Origin: Nitrobium sp046350935 | GTDB lineage: Bacteria; Nitrospirota; Thermodesulfovibrionia; Thermodesulfovibrionales; Dissulfurispiraceae | Assembly: GCA_046350935.1 (NCBI GenBank) | Contig: JAXLZK010000009.1 | Span: forward strand, 43,842-107,841 | Direction of reading: 5' to 3' | Length of the DNA stretch: 64,000 bases | Shown here: positions 17,107 through 26,024 of the stretch, piece by piece | Layout of the letters: each line of letters starts with the position of its first letter | Position numbering within the stretch: the stretch's first letter is position 1 | The notes under the pieces: model-generated | Told to the model about the DNA's origin: nothing | Database searches by the model: none | The model's input: only the letters and a program-made list of their open reading frames with translations | Translations under genes and position numbers: made by a program

Positions 17107-18722
17107 TTTGTCTTCCCCTTTCCCGCCTTTGCCTTCGCCTGTACCCACTTTTTCCCGAACCGTCCGATGAGGTATGCCAGCGAGATGACGGCAGCAAGGG
17201 AGACGTTGATGAGCCCGAACTTCACCAGGACCGGCCGCCAGGAGACCTCTTCCACCGGCTCCCGCTTTTTCTTGAGGGCGGCAGGCTCAGGCTCTTTCTT
17301 CCGCTCCGCAGGGAGTGCGGCAGGAGAAGCGGCAGGGGGGGCGGACGCCTTGAACGCCACGAGCTTTTCCCTCTTGAAAGTCTTCCCTTCCGCGATGATC
17401 CGTACTTCGTACTCCCCTTCCGCCCCTACGGCCAGCGCTCCGCTATAGGTGCCGCTTCCAGGTGCCCCCGCATCGGTGAGGCCGATTTTCGAGCTGCTCG
17501 TGTCGGGGCCTTTCACCTCCGCAGAAAAAACCACCTGTTCCAGGAATTCCTTTTCGGTAATGATGCGTTTTTCCTTTTCGAGCCAGGCATTGGGATGCAC
17601 CGTTTCGCCCCGATCGACAAAGGACCTGTTGAAGGCGCTCTGCAGGCTGAGGTCCGTCACCACGAAGACCCTGTTGCCCTCGGGCGAGCTCAGCTTTACT
17701 TTCCACCTGCCGGGAGCAGGGGCCCTTACGGTGATCATATCGAAGGTTTTCGCCTCGAACCACTGTATGTTGCCGGCATAATGGAGGGGGGTGTTTTTCT
17801 TGCGGGAGGGGTCGAACAGCAGGGTGGAGGTGCCCGGTTTTCTGGTGATCAGGAGGACCGCCTCCTTCACTTCCTTATCGACGGTAAACTCCTCTCCCTC
17901 CAGAGGGAGGACGTCAGGTGACTTTGCCTTCTCGAACAGGGAGGCGAACATGATATGCACGTCTCTGTCGGTCTGTGCAAACCGGAAGAACCCGCCTGTC
18001 TCCTTCGCCATTTTCTCCAGAAGACGCGCGTCGGACTGATCGGTAAAGGCCACTGAATACAGCTTTATCTGCGCTTTTGCGAGTTCGGGGAGGAGCTTTG
18101 TCAGCTCCGCAAGGGCCGCCTCGTCCTTCTCTGGTGCGCCGAGGGTCAGCTTGCCGTCCGACAGAAGGAGAAGAACCCTGTTTTTCCTTTTGGAAAAAGC
18201 GAGCTCCTCGTACCCCTTTTTCACCGCATCGTGAATATGGGTGGAAAATTCCTTCGACGCGACGGCATTGACGGCGCTGAAAAGCTTTCTCCGGTTCTCC
18301 TTCGTGTTTTGTGCGAGGGGAAGCAGTGTCTTCGCCGTATCTCCGAAGCTGATGATGCCGACTCTGTCCTCCTCGCCCAGCAGCGAGATGAAGAGCCGTG
18401 CAGCGTCTTTCCGGTAATCATGGGGGTCGGTCTTGCGCATGCTCCCCGAGCTGTCCATGAGGAGGACTATATCGAAGCCCTGGTCCTCTTTTTGCTCCGG
18501 CTTTTGCTTCGGCTCCTGCTCCGCCGCCTTCCCCGGAGGCTGCGCCGGCTGAGCAGCGGCAGGCTGTTCATGTCCGCTCTTTGCCGAGGGCTGTGCGGGC
18601 AGGACCCTATCGTGGGGAGCCCTCTTCTCGGCCGGGGCCGCTCCCGCGGCAGCCAGGAGAGCTGCGCTGCACCAGAGGGCGAGGAGGAGAGAGAAAAGGG
18701 TGTTCATTCTACTCGTCAGCAT
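17103..18722 (-). CDS. Secreted/membrane VWA-domain protein
   Basis: A 539-residue product: signal peptide (about residues 6-28, ending AAGAAPA), a Pro/Gln/Lys-rich linker (about 30-80), a von Willebrand A domain with an intact MIDAS (IVLLMDSSGSMRKTDP, then the Thr and Asp residues further on, e.g. LLLLSDGKLTLG), a beta-rich domain, and a C-terminal helix FGLINVSLAAVISLAYLIGR with a basic tail. I keep the ATG at 18722 because GAGGTTGGG is properly spaced before it; an ATG at 18707 is possible. Topology puts the VWA domain outside the cytoplasm. Coupled by an ATGA overlap to the coiled-coil gene. Confidence 0.85.
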   Translation of the reverse strand: MLTSRMNTLFSLLLALWCSAALLAAAGAAPAEKRAPHDRVLPAQPSAKSGHEQPAAAQPAQPPGKAAEQEPKQKPEQKEDQGFDIVLLMDSSGSMRKTDPHDYRKDAARLFISLLGEEDRVGIISFGDTAKTLLPLAQNTKENRRKLFSAVNAVASKEFSTHIHDAVKKGYEELAFSKRKNRVLLLLSDGKLTLGAPEKDEAALAELTKLLPELAKAQIKLYSVAFTDQSDARLLEKMAKETGGFFRFAQTDRDVHIMFASLFEKAKSPDVLPLEGEEFTVDKEVKEAVLLITRKPGTSTLLFDPSRKKNTPLHYAGNIQWFEAKTFDMITVRAPAPGRWKVKLSSPEGNRVFVVTDLSLQSAFNRSFVDRGETVHPNAWLEKEKRIITEKEFLEQVVFSAEVKGPDTSSSKIGLTDAGAPGSGTYSGALAVGAEGEYEVRIIAEGKTFKREKLVAFKASAPPAASPAALPAERKKEPEPAALKKKREPVEEVSWRPVLVKFGLINVSLAAVISLAYLIGRFGKKWVQAKAKAGKGKTK

Positions 18723-18855
18723 ATCCCAACCTCATTCGTTATCGGGAAATTTGCCTATAACTATACCATAGAACAGCCTCGTGAAAAAACAGAGGGCTTC
18801 CGCGTTTCTTCGAGACGCGCCTGCTCCGGCAGGCGGATGCGGAGGGCGCAGGGTG

Positions 18856-18884
18856 TTGAGATATAGGGCGAATACAAGTATTAT
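18856..18884 (+). promoter_or_regulatory. Probable sigma-70-type promoter of hpt
   Basis: TTGAGA (18856-18861) and TATTAT (18879-18884) with a 17-base spacer, followed by an AT-rich ATATAC. The start of transcription would be about 25 bases before the hpt ATG at 18916. Confidence 0.6.
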
Positions 18885-18915
18885 ATATACATCATCGAGC
18901 AGGGGGAGACTGGTA

Positions 18916-19437
18916 ATGATCATCGGGAAACCTTTTCTGTCGGTTGAGCAGATACAGACGAGGGTGGCGGAGCTTGCCGAGCAGATATCGCGCGACTACC
19001 TGGGCAGGGAGGTCCTTGCGGTCGGCATCCTGAAGGGCTCCTTCATGTTCTTCTCCGACCTCATCAGGGCGCTCAGGATTCCTGTATCCGTGGACTTCAT
19101 CCTTGCATCGAGCTACGTAAAAACCAACTCGTCGGGTGAGGTCAAAGTATACTACGATGTGCGGGAGGACATAGCGGGACGCGACGTCCTGCTCATCGAC
19201 GATATCATCGATACGGGCGTTTCCATCAACTTCATCAGGGAGCGGCTCCTTTCCAGAGGGCCGTCCAGCCTGAAATTGTGCATGTTTCTGGACAAAAGGG
19301 AGCGGCGCATGGTGGAGGTGCCGGTGGACTATATCGGCTTTGAAATTCCCAACCAGTTCCTGGTAGGCTACGGCCTTGATTACGACAACAGATACCGGAA
19401 TTTGCCCTACCTGGCGATCTTCAAGAAAGAGACATGA
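18916..19437 (+). CDS. hpt: Hypoxanthine phosphoribosyltransferase
   Basis: Purine salvage enzyme converting hypoxanthine/guanine plus PRPP to IMP/GMP. I start at the ATG at 18916 (MIIGKPFLSVEQIQTRV) behind AGGGGGAG; the frame is open upstream but that sequence covers the promoter. The 173-residue product has VGILKGSFMFFSDLIRAL, the PRPP loop VLLIDDIIDTGVSINF, and the base-binding segment VDYIGFEIPNQFLVGYGLDY. Family length. Confidence 0.94.
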   Translation: MIIGKPFLSVEQIQTRVAELAEQISRDYLGREVLAVGILKGSFMFFSDLIRALRIPVSVDFILASSYVKTNSSGEVKVYYDVREDIAGRDVLLIDDIIDTGVSINFIRERLLSRGPSSLKLCMFLDKRERRMVEVPVDYIGFEIPNQFLVGYGLDYDNRYRNLPYLAIFKKET

Positions 19438-19578
19438 CTGTCGAATGACGTGCGGACGACGCCGTGTTGACAATAGTCTTCTTCAGCGGGCATTGCACTG
19501 ACGCTGCACTGACACTGCGTTGTATGAAGAGCAGCATGCCGGAGCGACGAGCTCTCAAACCACACCGGAGGGATATGT

Positions 19579-19956
19579 ATGTACGAACTGATGATAGAGA
19601 CGGGCTTTGCATCGGCCCACCAACTGAGGGGGTACAAGGGAAAATGCGAGAACCTGCACGGCCATAACTGGAGGGTGCAGGCGTACGTGGTGACGGAGCG
19701 CCTGAATGAGATCGATATCGCTCTCGATTTCCACGACCTGAAGGCGATGACCAACGAGGTTATCGCACAGCTCGACCACACCTGTCTCAATAATGTGTTC
19801 CCCTTCACCGAGCGGAACCCCTCGTCGGAAAATATCGCACGCTGGATCTTCGACTCTCTGAAAAAAAGGCTGGCTGAGTACAAGGGGGTCTCCGTATCCG
19901 CGGTAACGGTATGGGAATCGGAGACCGCTTCCGCTACCTACTATGAGGAGGAGTAA
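19579..19956 (+). CDS. queD: 6-carboxy-5,6,7,8-tetrahydropterin synthase
   Basis: Second step of queuosine (7-deazaguanine) synthesis, making CPH4 from dihydroneopterin triphosphate. The 125-residue product shows the zinc His residues (FASAHQL and ENLHGHNWRV), the catalytic Cys in KGKCENLHGHN, LDFHDLKAM, and TVWESETASATYY with the substrate-anchoring Glu. The start follows GGAGGGAT. queE, the next enzyme of the pathway, is 23 kb away in this window. queC and queF are not present. Confidence 0.95.
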   Translation: MYELMIETGFASAHQLRGYKGKCENLHGHNWRVQAYVVTERLNEIDIALDFHDLKAMTNEVIAQLDHTCLNNVFPFTERNPSSENIARWIFDSLKKRLAEYKGVSVSAVTVWESETASATYYEEE

Positions 19957-20129
19957 CCGCCGCTGCTGCGGCTGAACGCGCCACCGCGTTACGAGCGCCG
20001 TGGGCGTGGCGGCATCGGCGGCAGAGGGGCTGTTCCTGTGCAGGGTCTCTTCCTCTCCCCTTTTGCTCTTTCCGGACCGCCGGCAGGTCCGGACCCCGTA
20101 CACACCCAGCCGCATGCAAGGAGAATACG

Positions 20130-21470
20130 ATGGACAGGGAATTCGCAGAGAAACTTGTCGGCAGGGCCCTGGACAGGGGGGCTGACGAAGCGGAGGTCTA
20201 CCTGCGGACAGTGCGCCGCCTCGGCATCGAGGTCAGGGACCGGAAGGTGGACACCCTCGAGTCGTCCGTCACACGGGGGTACGGGGTGAGGGTGATCAGG
20301 GACAAAAGAGTCGGTTTTTCGTATTCCACCGATCCCGGAGAGGCTGACAGTGTTGCCGGAAGAGCGGTGGAGGCGTCGCATTTCACGGAACCCGACGGGT
20401 TTGTCGGCTTTCCCTCCTCTTTTACCGTCCCTCCCGCGCCCGAGGGGATCTACGACGAGGCTGTCGCCTCCCTTTCCGAGGAGGAGGCCATACAGCGGGT
20501 AGTGCGCATCGAGAGCGCTGCCCGCGAGGAGGACGCGAGAATCACCCGGATACGGAAAGCGTCGGGGAGCTTCAGCACCGGCTCTACCTGCATCGCAAAT
20601 TCCCATGGCCTCTTTTACTCTTATCCCTCAACAGGATGCTCCGCCTCCCTGTCCGCGGTTGCGGAAGACCGGAAAGGGAGCCAGATCGGATGGGAGTACA
20701 GCGGCAGCAGGCTTCTGCGGGAGGTGTCCTTCGAGCAGACCGGCAGAAACGCCGCACGGAAGGCGCTGTGCCTCCTCGGCGCCCGCACGATCGCGCCCCT
20801 GAAGGGGTCCGTCCTTCTCGATCCCTCCATCGCCACCGAGTTCCTCGAGGTTTTTTCCTCCGCGCTTTCCTCCGAATCGGTGCAGAAGAAGAAATCCATG
20901 CTTGCGGGGAGGAAGGGAGAGCAGGTAGCGAGCCCGCGGATCAATCTCGTGGACAATGGGCTGCTCGCCGGGAAGCTCGGGAGCAGGCCGGTGGACGACG
21001 AGGGGGTGCCCGCCACGAGCAAGGCGCTCATCGAAAGGGGAGTGCTCCGGGGTTTCCTCTATAATACGTATACTGCGCGAAAAGAGGGATGCCGTTCAAC
21101 GGGGAATGCACTCAGGGGAGGCTTTATGGGTCTCCCTTCCGTGGGTCCCACCAACCTCTATCTGGAACCCGCCGAGGAAGACTACAAGGCCGGGTTTGCC
21201 GATCTCCTGGCGCGTGTCGACAAAGGGCTCTATGTGCTGGAAACCATGGGGATGCATACCGCAAACCCCATTTCCGGGGAGTTCTCGGTGGGGGCGTCGG
21301 GGCTCTGGATCGAGGGGGGAGAGGTCCGCTATCCGGTCAAGGAAGCGGTCATATCGGGAAATATTCTCTCCCTTTTCAATAACATAGCTATGGTTGGCGA
21401 TGATCTGAGATTTTATGGTAACATAGGTGCCTCTAGTCTTCTTATTGAGGGTATCGATATCAGCGGTTAA
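20130..21470 (+). CDS. TldE/PmbA-family protein
   Basis: A 446-residue member of the TldD/TldE family, whose two subunits together act as a protease on modified peptides and antitoxins in E. coli. Visible family features: YLRTVRRLGIEVRDRKVDTL, GYGVRVIRDKRVGFSYST, VDDEGVPATSKALIERGVLRGFLYNTYTARKEG, STGNALRG, and the C-terminal GEFSVGASGLWIEGGE. No HExxxH zinc motif was found, which points to the TldE/PmbA subunit rather than TldD. The start is ATG behind AGGAGAA. No tldD is adjacent. Confidence 0.88.
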   Translation: MDREFAEKLVGRALDRGADEAEVYLRTVRRLGIEVRDRKVDTLESSVTRGYGVRVIRDKRVGFSYSTDPGEADSVAGRAVEASHFTEPDGFVGFPSSFTVPPAPEGIYDEAVASLSEEEAIQRVVRIESAAREEDARITRIRKASGSFSTGSTCIANSHGLFYSYPSTGCSASLSAVAEDRKGSQIGWEYSGSRLLREVSFEQTGRNAARKALCLLGARTIAPLKGSVLLDPSIATEFLEVFSSALSSESVQKKKSMLAGRKGEQVASPRINLVDNGLLAGKLGSRPVDDEGVPATSKALIERGVLRGFLYNTYTARKEGCRSTGNALRGGFMGLPSVGPTNLYLEPAEEDYKAGFADLLARVDKGLYVLETMGMHTANPISGEFSVGASGLWIEGGEVRYPVKEAVISGNILSLFNNIAMVGDDLRFYGNIGASSLLIEGIDISG

Positions 21471-21592
21471 ATGGCCGGTAGCGTGGAGCGTGTCGTTCAC
21501 ACCGCGAATCACTCTTGCTTTCTCCGTATCGATATCCTTTTGCGCATCAGCACGGTATCGGCCATGATTGAGGAACTATTGAGGAGGATTTG

Positions 21593-22753
21593 ATGGATTA
21601 TTTCTTGACGGAAGAGCAGCAAATGATTCGCGACCTGGCCCGGCAGATTGCGGAAGAGAAGGTGGTGCCGGTCAGGGCGGAGCTGGACGAAAAAGACGAA
21701 TATCCATGGGAAATCATAAAGGTTCTGGGCCAGTCCGATATGATGGGGCTGTTCATTCCTGAGGAGTACGGGGGGCTCGGGAAGGGCTGCATCGAGCTCT
21801 GCATCGCCGTCGAGGAGATATCGAGGGCGTGCGTGGGGGTATCGACCACCTACGCCGCCAATGCCCTGGGGACCTATCCTCTCCTGCTCTTCGGCTCGGA
21901 TGAGCAGAAAAAGAAATACCTTCCCGACATCGCGGCGGGGCGGAAGCTGGTCGCCTTCGGCCTCACCGAGGCCAATGCGGGAAGCGACGCGAGCGGCATT
22001 CAGACCACCGCGCGGCTGGAGGGAAACGAGTACGTCCTGAACGGCACGAAGCAGTGGATCACCAACGGCGGCGAAGCGGACATTTACACGATCATCGCCA
22101 TCACCGACAAGTCAAAGGGGCCGAGGGGCGCCTCCGCCTTCGTCGTGGAGAAGGGGACCCCCGGCTTCACTTTCGGCAAGAAGGAAAACAAGATGGGCAT
22201 ACGGGCCTCCTCCACGCGGGAGCTGGTTTTCGACAACTGCAGGATACCGAAGGAGAACATCATCGCCAAGGAGGGCATGGGGTTCATCGTCGCCATGAAG
22301 ACCCTCGACCAGTCGAGGACGGGAGTGGGCGCCCAGGGCCTGGGGGTCGCGCAGGGCGCCTTCGAGGAGGCGGTGAAATTCGCCCGTGAGCGCCACCAGT
22401 TCGGCCACCCAATCATCAGCTTCCAGGCGATCCAGCATATGCTCGCCGACATGGCGATGCAGATCGAAGCGGCGCGTGCCCTGATATATTCCGTCGCCCG
22501 GTACATCGACAGCGGCGCGAAGGAAGTTTCGAAGGAGTCCGCCATGGCAAAGACTTTTGCCACCGATGTCGCCATGAAAGTCACCGTGGACGCCCTTCAG
22601 GTGATGGGAGGCGCCGGGTACATGAAGGAATACCCGGTGGAGAAGATGATGCGGGACGCCAAAATACTCCAGATCTACGAGGGCACCAACCAAATACAGC
22701 GAAACGTCATCGGACAGGCGCTCATCAAAGAGGCGGCAAAAGGGAATAAGTAG
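21593..22753 (+). CDS. Acyl-CoA dehydrogenase
   Basis: FAD enzyme introducing a trans-2 double bond into an acyl-CoA. I start at the ATG at 21593, preceded by GAGGAGG; a TTG sits one codon before it. The 386-residue product has the family layout: helical N-domain, VAFGLTEANAGSDASG (flavin contact), TKQWITNGGEADIY, and a C-domain ending QVMGGAGYMKEYPVEKMMRD and ILQIYEGTNQIQRNVIG, where the Glu of YEGT is the usual catalytic base of short-chain enzymes. No electron-transfer flavoprotein or beta-oxidation partner is nearby, so the substrate cannot be assigned. Confidence 0.93.
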   Translation: MDYFLTEEQQMIRDLARQIAEEKVVPVRAELDEKDEYPWEIIKVLGQSDMMGLFIPEEYGGLGKGCIELCIAVEEISRACVGVSTTYAANALGTYPLLLFGSDEQKKKYLPDIAAGRKLVAFGLTEANAGSDASGIQTTARLEGNEYVLNGTKQWITNGGEADIYTIIAITDKSKGPRGASAFVVEKGTPGFTFGKKENKMGIRASSTRELVFDNCRIPKENIIAKEGMGFIVAMKTLDQSRTGVGAQGLGVAQGAFEEAVKFARERHQFGHPIISFQAIQHMLADMAMQIEAARALIYSVARYIDSGAKEVSKESAMAKTFATDVAMKVTVDALQVMGGAGYMKEYPVEKMMRDAKILQIYEGTNQIQRNVIGQALIKEAAKGNK

Positions 22754-22818
22754 CCGCACCGTGCGGAAAGGGCCGGGTGTACCGCATCATGGCCGCAGGC
22801 CCGGCGCCCCGCCTCTCC

Positions 22819-23265
22819 TTACTGCACGCCGGCGCGGCGCACCATGCTCTTCGGGGAGCACAGGGGAGCTTCCCGACGCAGCATCTCGAAGGTGACGTCC
22901 CTCAGATATTCTTCCACTTTCCGCCTCAGGTCGATCCAAACAGGATGCACCACGCAGGCAGCGCTGAAACCGCAGATGCTTTCGTCTACGGCGCAGCGGT
23001 TCATCGCCACAGGCCCCTGGATCGTCTCGATCACGTCGAGCAGGCTGATCTCCTTAGGCGTCCTTGCAAGCTGAAAGCCGCCCTTCACTCCCCGGTACGA
23101 CCTGGCGAGCTTCGACCGCACCAGCTTCTGCAGGATCTTTGCAAGGAAGCTTTTGGGAACGGACATCTCCCGTGCGATCTCCTCTACCATGGTCACTTCC
23201 TCCTGCTTCCCCGCGAGGTAAAGCACACACCGGATTGCGTAATCAGTTTCCCGGGTAATTTCCAT
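22819..23265 (-). CDS. Rrf2-family transcriptional regulator
   Basis: A 148-residue winged-helix regulator: METxxTDYAIR-type start (MEITRETDYAIRCVLYLAG), recognition helix region MSVPKSFLAKILQKLVRS, RGVKGGFQLAR, and a cysteine cluster C-x6-C-x5-C in NRCAVDESICGFSAACVVHP. That cluster is typical of Rrf2 proteins binding an Fe-S cluster (IscR/NsrR/RsrR-like), so it probably senses redox, NO or Fe-S status. It is next to a cytochrome bd remnant, a plausible former target, but no direct link is shown. Confidence 0.9.
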   Translation of the reverse strand: MEITRETDYAIRCVLYLAGKQEEVTMVEEIAREMSVPKSFLAKILQKLVRSKLARSYRGVKGGFQLARTPKEISLLDVIETIQGPVAMNRCAVDESICGFSAACVVHPVWIDLRRKVEEYLRDVTFEMLRREAPLCSPKSMVRRAGVQ

Positions 23266-23308
23266 TTCCCCTTATAACCCCTTTCATTTAGTAGAGTGCA
23301 TACAGACC

Positions 23309-23734
23309 CTAGTATGCCTCTTTATCCTTCAGCACTTCCTCTTCAGTTACCGCATGTCTGAAAATCCGGAAAATCCAGAGCTGGTACGCAATGACCACCG
23401 GAACGAACAGCAGGGCCACCACCTGGCCCGTTGTAATGTTCCGGGAAACAGCGTCCGTGGTCCTCAACACCCCGTAAACGATCCAGGGCTGCTTGCCCAC
23501 CTCCGCCACAATCCACCCCAACTGGGTGGCAAGATAGGGGAACGGAATGGCATAGAGCATCACCCAGAGGAAGAGGGGAACGGACTCCAGCCTGTTCTGC
23601 CGGGAAAGGACAAACGCGATAAGGGCGAGCAGCATGAAAAGCATGCCGAGGGAGGACATTGCCCTGAAGCTGAGCAGGGTAAGAAGCACGGGAGGCCTCT
23701 CTTCCTTCGGGAACTCCTTAATAAGGCATCCATC
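23309..23734 (-). pseudogene. Cytochrome bd ubiquinol oxidase subunit I (CydA), C-terminal remnant
   Basis: The open frame encodes only the last part of CydA: ERPPVLLTLLSFRAMSSLGM and then TQLGWIVAEVGKQPWIVYG, the strongly conserved GWxxxEVGxQPW signature, followed by a final helix. A stop codon ends the frame upstream around 23735, and the N-terminal three quarters, with the quinol loop and most heme ligands, is absent. No in-frame start with CydA-like sequence exists, and no cydB follows (the Rrf2 gene does). This is a 5'-deleted remnant. Expression of a short peptide from an internal ATG or GTG cannot be excluded. Confidence 0.8.
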
Positions 23735-23923
23735 TCATGCCTCCTTCGTCGTGAACGCTACCGTGCACACCCCTCCGCCCCTTCGACCACCGCACCCGCA
23801 TCAGAGGGGTGCCTGTTACCATTAATTACACCCGATATGCGGAAAAAAAGCAAATCAGGCAATGAGGGAGCGGCTCTCCTCCCTTTGCGAGTCCTTACCG
23901 GCAGCTTTGTTGGGGCAGAGGAG

Positions 23924-25618
23924 CTACAGCCTTCCCGACCGTATGATCGAGATAAGGAGCCAGAGGCCCAGAAAGAAGGCGAACCCGAAGGCGCTCATGC
24001 CGAGCACGGAAAAACCGAAGACTTTCGGACCCACCCCCGTGGCATGCAGGATGGCGGCGCTCAGGATCATGGAGCTCACGATCAGTGCGAAGGCGATGCG
24101 GTTGCTCGCCTTGTCCATGTCTCTCATGAACTCAGGCAGGTTGATATGGAACATCTTTACCTGGATGTCGTCCTTCAGCGCCTTCTTGATGATCTGCTTC
24201 ATCTGCCGCGGGAAGATGGTGGCGAAGTCGGTGAGCTCCATGATGTTCCTTCTCGCCTTGTCGTAAAACCGCGAGGGGCTGATCCTGCTGCGCATCAGCC
24301 GCGAAGTGTACGGCTCTGCGGCAGCGATGAAATCGAAGGTGGGATCGAGCTGACGGCCGAGGTTCTCGAGGATGATCATCGTCTTGTTGATCAGCAGGAG
24401 GTCCGAGGGGATCTTCAGGTTGTGCTTGATCGCCAGCCGGGTAAGCGTATCGAGATACTGGGCGAAATTGATCTCCTGGAGGGTGCGGCCGTAGAGGGGC
24501 TCGAGAAAGTCCATCAGGTCCGCCTTGAATTCCTTCCTGAAGACGTCGAGGTCCACATGCTCGGGGATGATGCCCAACTCGACATACTGGTCGATGAGAC
24601 GTTCGAAATCCTTCTGCATCAGCGCGATGAAAGTATTCGCCATCGTCTCCTTCAGCTCTTCGGAGACCCTCCCCACAATGCCGAAATCCACGAAGGCGAT
24701 CACGCCGGTGGGCATCACCAGGATGTTCCCCGGGTGCGGGTCCGCATGGAAGAAGCCGTCTTCCAGCATCTGTTTGAAGAAGGAGTCAACTCCCACCCGC
24801 GCCAGACGCTTTCCGTCGAGCCCCATCTCCTCGATAGCCGGGATATTGTCGATCCTCACGCCGTCGATTCTCTCCATTATCAGGACCTTTTCGGTGCCTA
24901 TCTCGGTGCATGCCTTCGGAATATGGATGTCGGAGTGGTTCTCGAAGTTCCTCCGGAAGCGGATGCAGTTCCTCACCTCCTCCTTGAAGTCCATCTCTTT
25001 CCTCACCGTCCGCGCAAACTCGTCCACAATCCCCGTGGGGTTGAAAAACCTGCTGTCCGGAACGTACTTTTCGAGCAGGCGGGCGATGGAGACCAGTATA
25101 TTGATGTCAGCGTCCACCTGCTCCCGGATGGCGGGCCTCTGCACCTTCACGATGACATCGGAGCCGTCGCGCAGGGTCGCCCGGTGGACCTGCGCGATGG
25201 AGGCGGCGGCGATGGGGATTTCGTCGAAGCGGGTGAAAAGCACGCCGATAGGCGCCTTCAGCTCCTCCTCGATAATGCGCTTCGCCTCGGCGGCGGGGAA
25301 GGGGGGGACCATATCCTGCAGCTTTCTGAATTCGTCGGCGTAGTAGGCGGTGATAAGATCGGGGCGCGCAGAGAGCACCTGGGCGAGCTTGATAAAGGTG
25401 GGCCCCAGCTCCTCAAAGGCCATCCGCAGTCTCTCGGGAACACCGCCTTTCAGAGGGGGCCACACCCCGAAGGTCCTGATGCGCTTTTTGAAGGGAATGT
25501 ACTTGCCGAGGTGGATCTGCTCGATCAACTGTCCGAAACCGTACTTGAGGAATATGTTTACGATCTGCTGAAGTCTTCTCGCAGACTTATAGGTACGGGT
25601 TATCCGCCTGATATCCAT
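23924..25618 (-). CDS. UbiB/ABC1/AarF-family atypical kinase-like protein
   Basis: A 564-residue membrane-associated protein of the UbiB family, linked to quinone biosynthesis and lipid handling. It has the KxGQ-type segment LGPTFIKLAQVLSARPDLI, the family-specific Ala-rich nucleotide loop PIAAASIAQVHRATL, VIVKVQRPAI with the invariant Lys, HADPHPGNILVM and AFVDFGIVGRV (the DFG equivalent), and two C-terminal transmembrane helices (ALIVSSMILSAAILHATG and FGFAFFLGLWLLISI). Complete length. Downstream of the phasin-like gene on the same strand (gap 65 bases). Confidence 0.92.
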   Translation of the reverse strand: MDIRRITRTYKSARRLQQIVNIFLKYGFGQLIEQIHLGKYIPFKKRIRTFGVWPPLKGGVPERLRMAFEELGPTFIKLAQVLSARPDLITAYYADEFRKLQDMVPPFPAAEAKRIIEEELKAPIGVLFTRFDEIPIAAASIAQVHRATLRDGSDVIVKVQRPAIREQVDADINILVSIARLLEKYVPDSRFFNPTGIVDEFARTVRKEMDFKEEVRNCIRFRRNFENHSDIHIPKACTEIGTEKVLIMERIDGVRIDNIPAIEEMGLDGKRLARVGVDSFFKQMLEDGFFHADPHPGNILVMPTGVIAFVDFGIVGRVSEELKETMANTFIALMQKDFERLIDQYVELGIIPEHVDLDVFRKEFKADLMDFLEPLYGRTLQEINFAQYLDTLTRLAIKHNLKIPSDLLLINKTMIILENLGRQLDPTFDFIAAAEPYTSRLMRSRISPSRFYDKARRNIMELTDFATIFPRQMKQIIKKALKDDIQVKMFHINLPEFMRDMDKASNRIAFALIVSSMILSAAILHATGVGPKVFGFSVLGMSAFGFAFFLGLWLLISIIRSGRL

Positions 25619-25683
25619 TTACATGCCGGGTGATTCCGGATCAACTGCGCCCGAAGAGAGGGCCGCCCTCATCCGCTTCTCCG

Positions 25684-26010
25684 CTACTGCTCCGTCTCTT
25701 CCGCCTCGTGGGCTCCCTCCAGCTTCTTGACCCGTGCGGAGAGGGCCTGCATCTTCTTGTTCAGCTTTTCGATGTCGTCCCGTGTGGGAATATTCATCTT
25801 TTCCATCGTCTTGGAGACCATATCCGAGATGTTCCTGCTCCAGTCGGAGGTTCCCTTGTCCACCTTTTCGGACCACTCCTTGACCAGCTTCGCCCCCTGA
25901 GACTCGCTCAGTTCGCCCTTCCTGACCAGCTCGTCCACGAACTCCTTCACCCTTTCCCGGGCGCCGAACCCCGCAAGGACCGCATTGCGCACCACGTCGA
26001 AGATCGTCAT
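25684..26010 (-). CDS. Phasin-superfamily / PHA-granule-regulator-like coiled-coil protein
   Basis: A 108-residue helical protein: MTIFDVVRNAVLAGFGARER, VKEFVDELVRKGELSESQGA and a C-terminal heptad helix DIEKLNKKMQALSARVKKLE. The arrangement matches short phasin-superfamily proteins that frequently neighbour UbiB-type genes. It lies 14 bases after alaS and 65 bases before the UbiB-type gene. Its role with UbiB is inferred from position only. Confidence 0.7.
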   Translation of the reverse strand: MTIFDVVRNAVLAGFGARERVKEFVDELVRKGELSESQGAKLVKEWSEKVDKGTSDWSRNISDMVSKTMEKMNIPTRDDIEKLNKKMQALSARVKKLEGAHEAEETEQ

Positions 26011-26024
26011 AAGACCTCCTCTTG

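Noticed and set aside
23354..25633. 759-codon open frame on the plus strand
   Set aside because: Runs antisense through the cydA remnant and the UbiB-type gene; a GC-rich shadow frame with His/Glu-rich composition.
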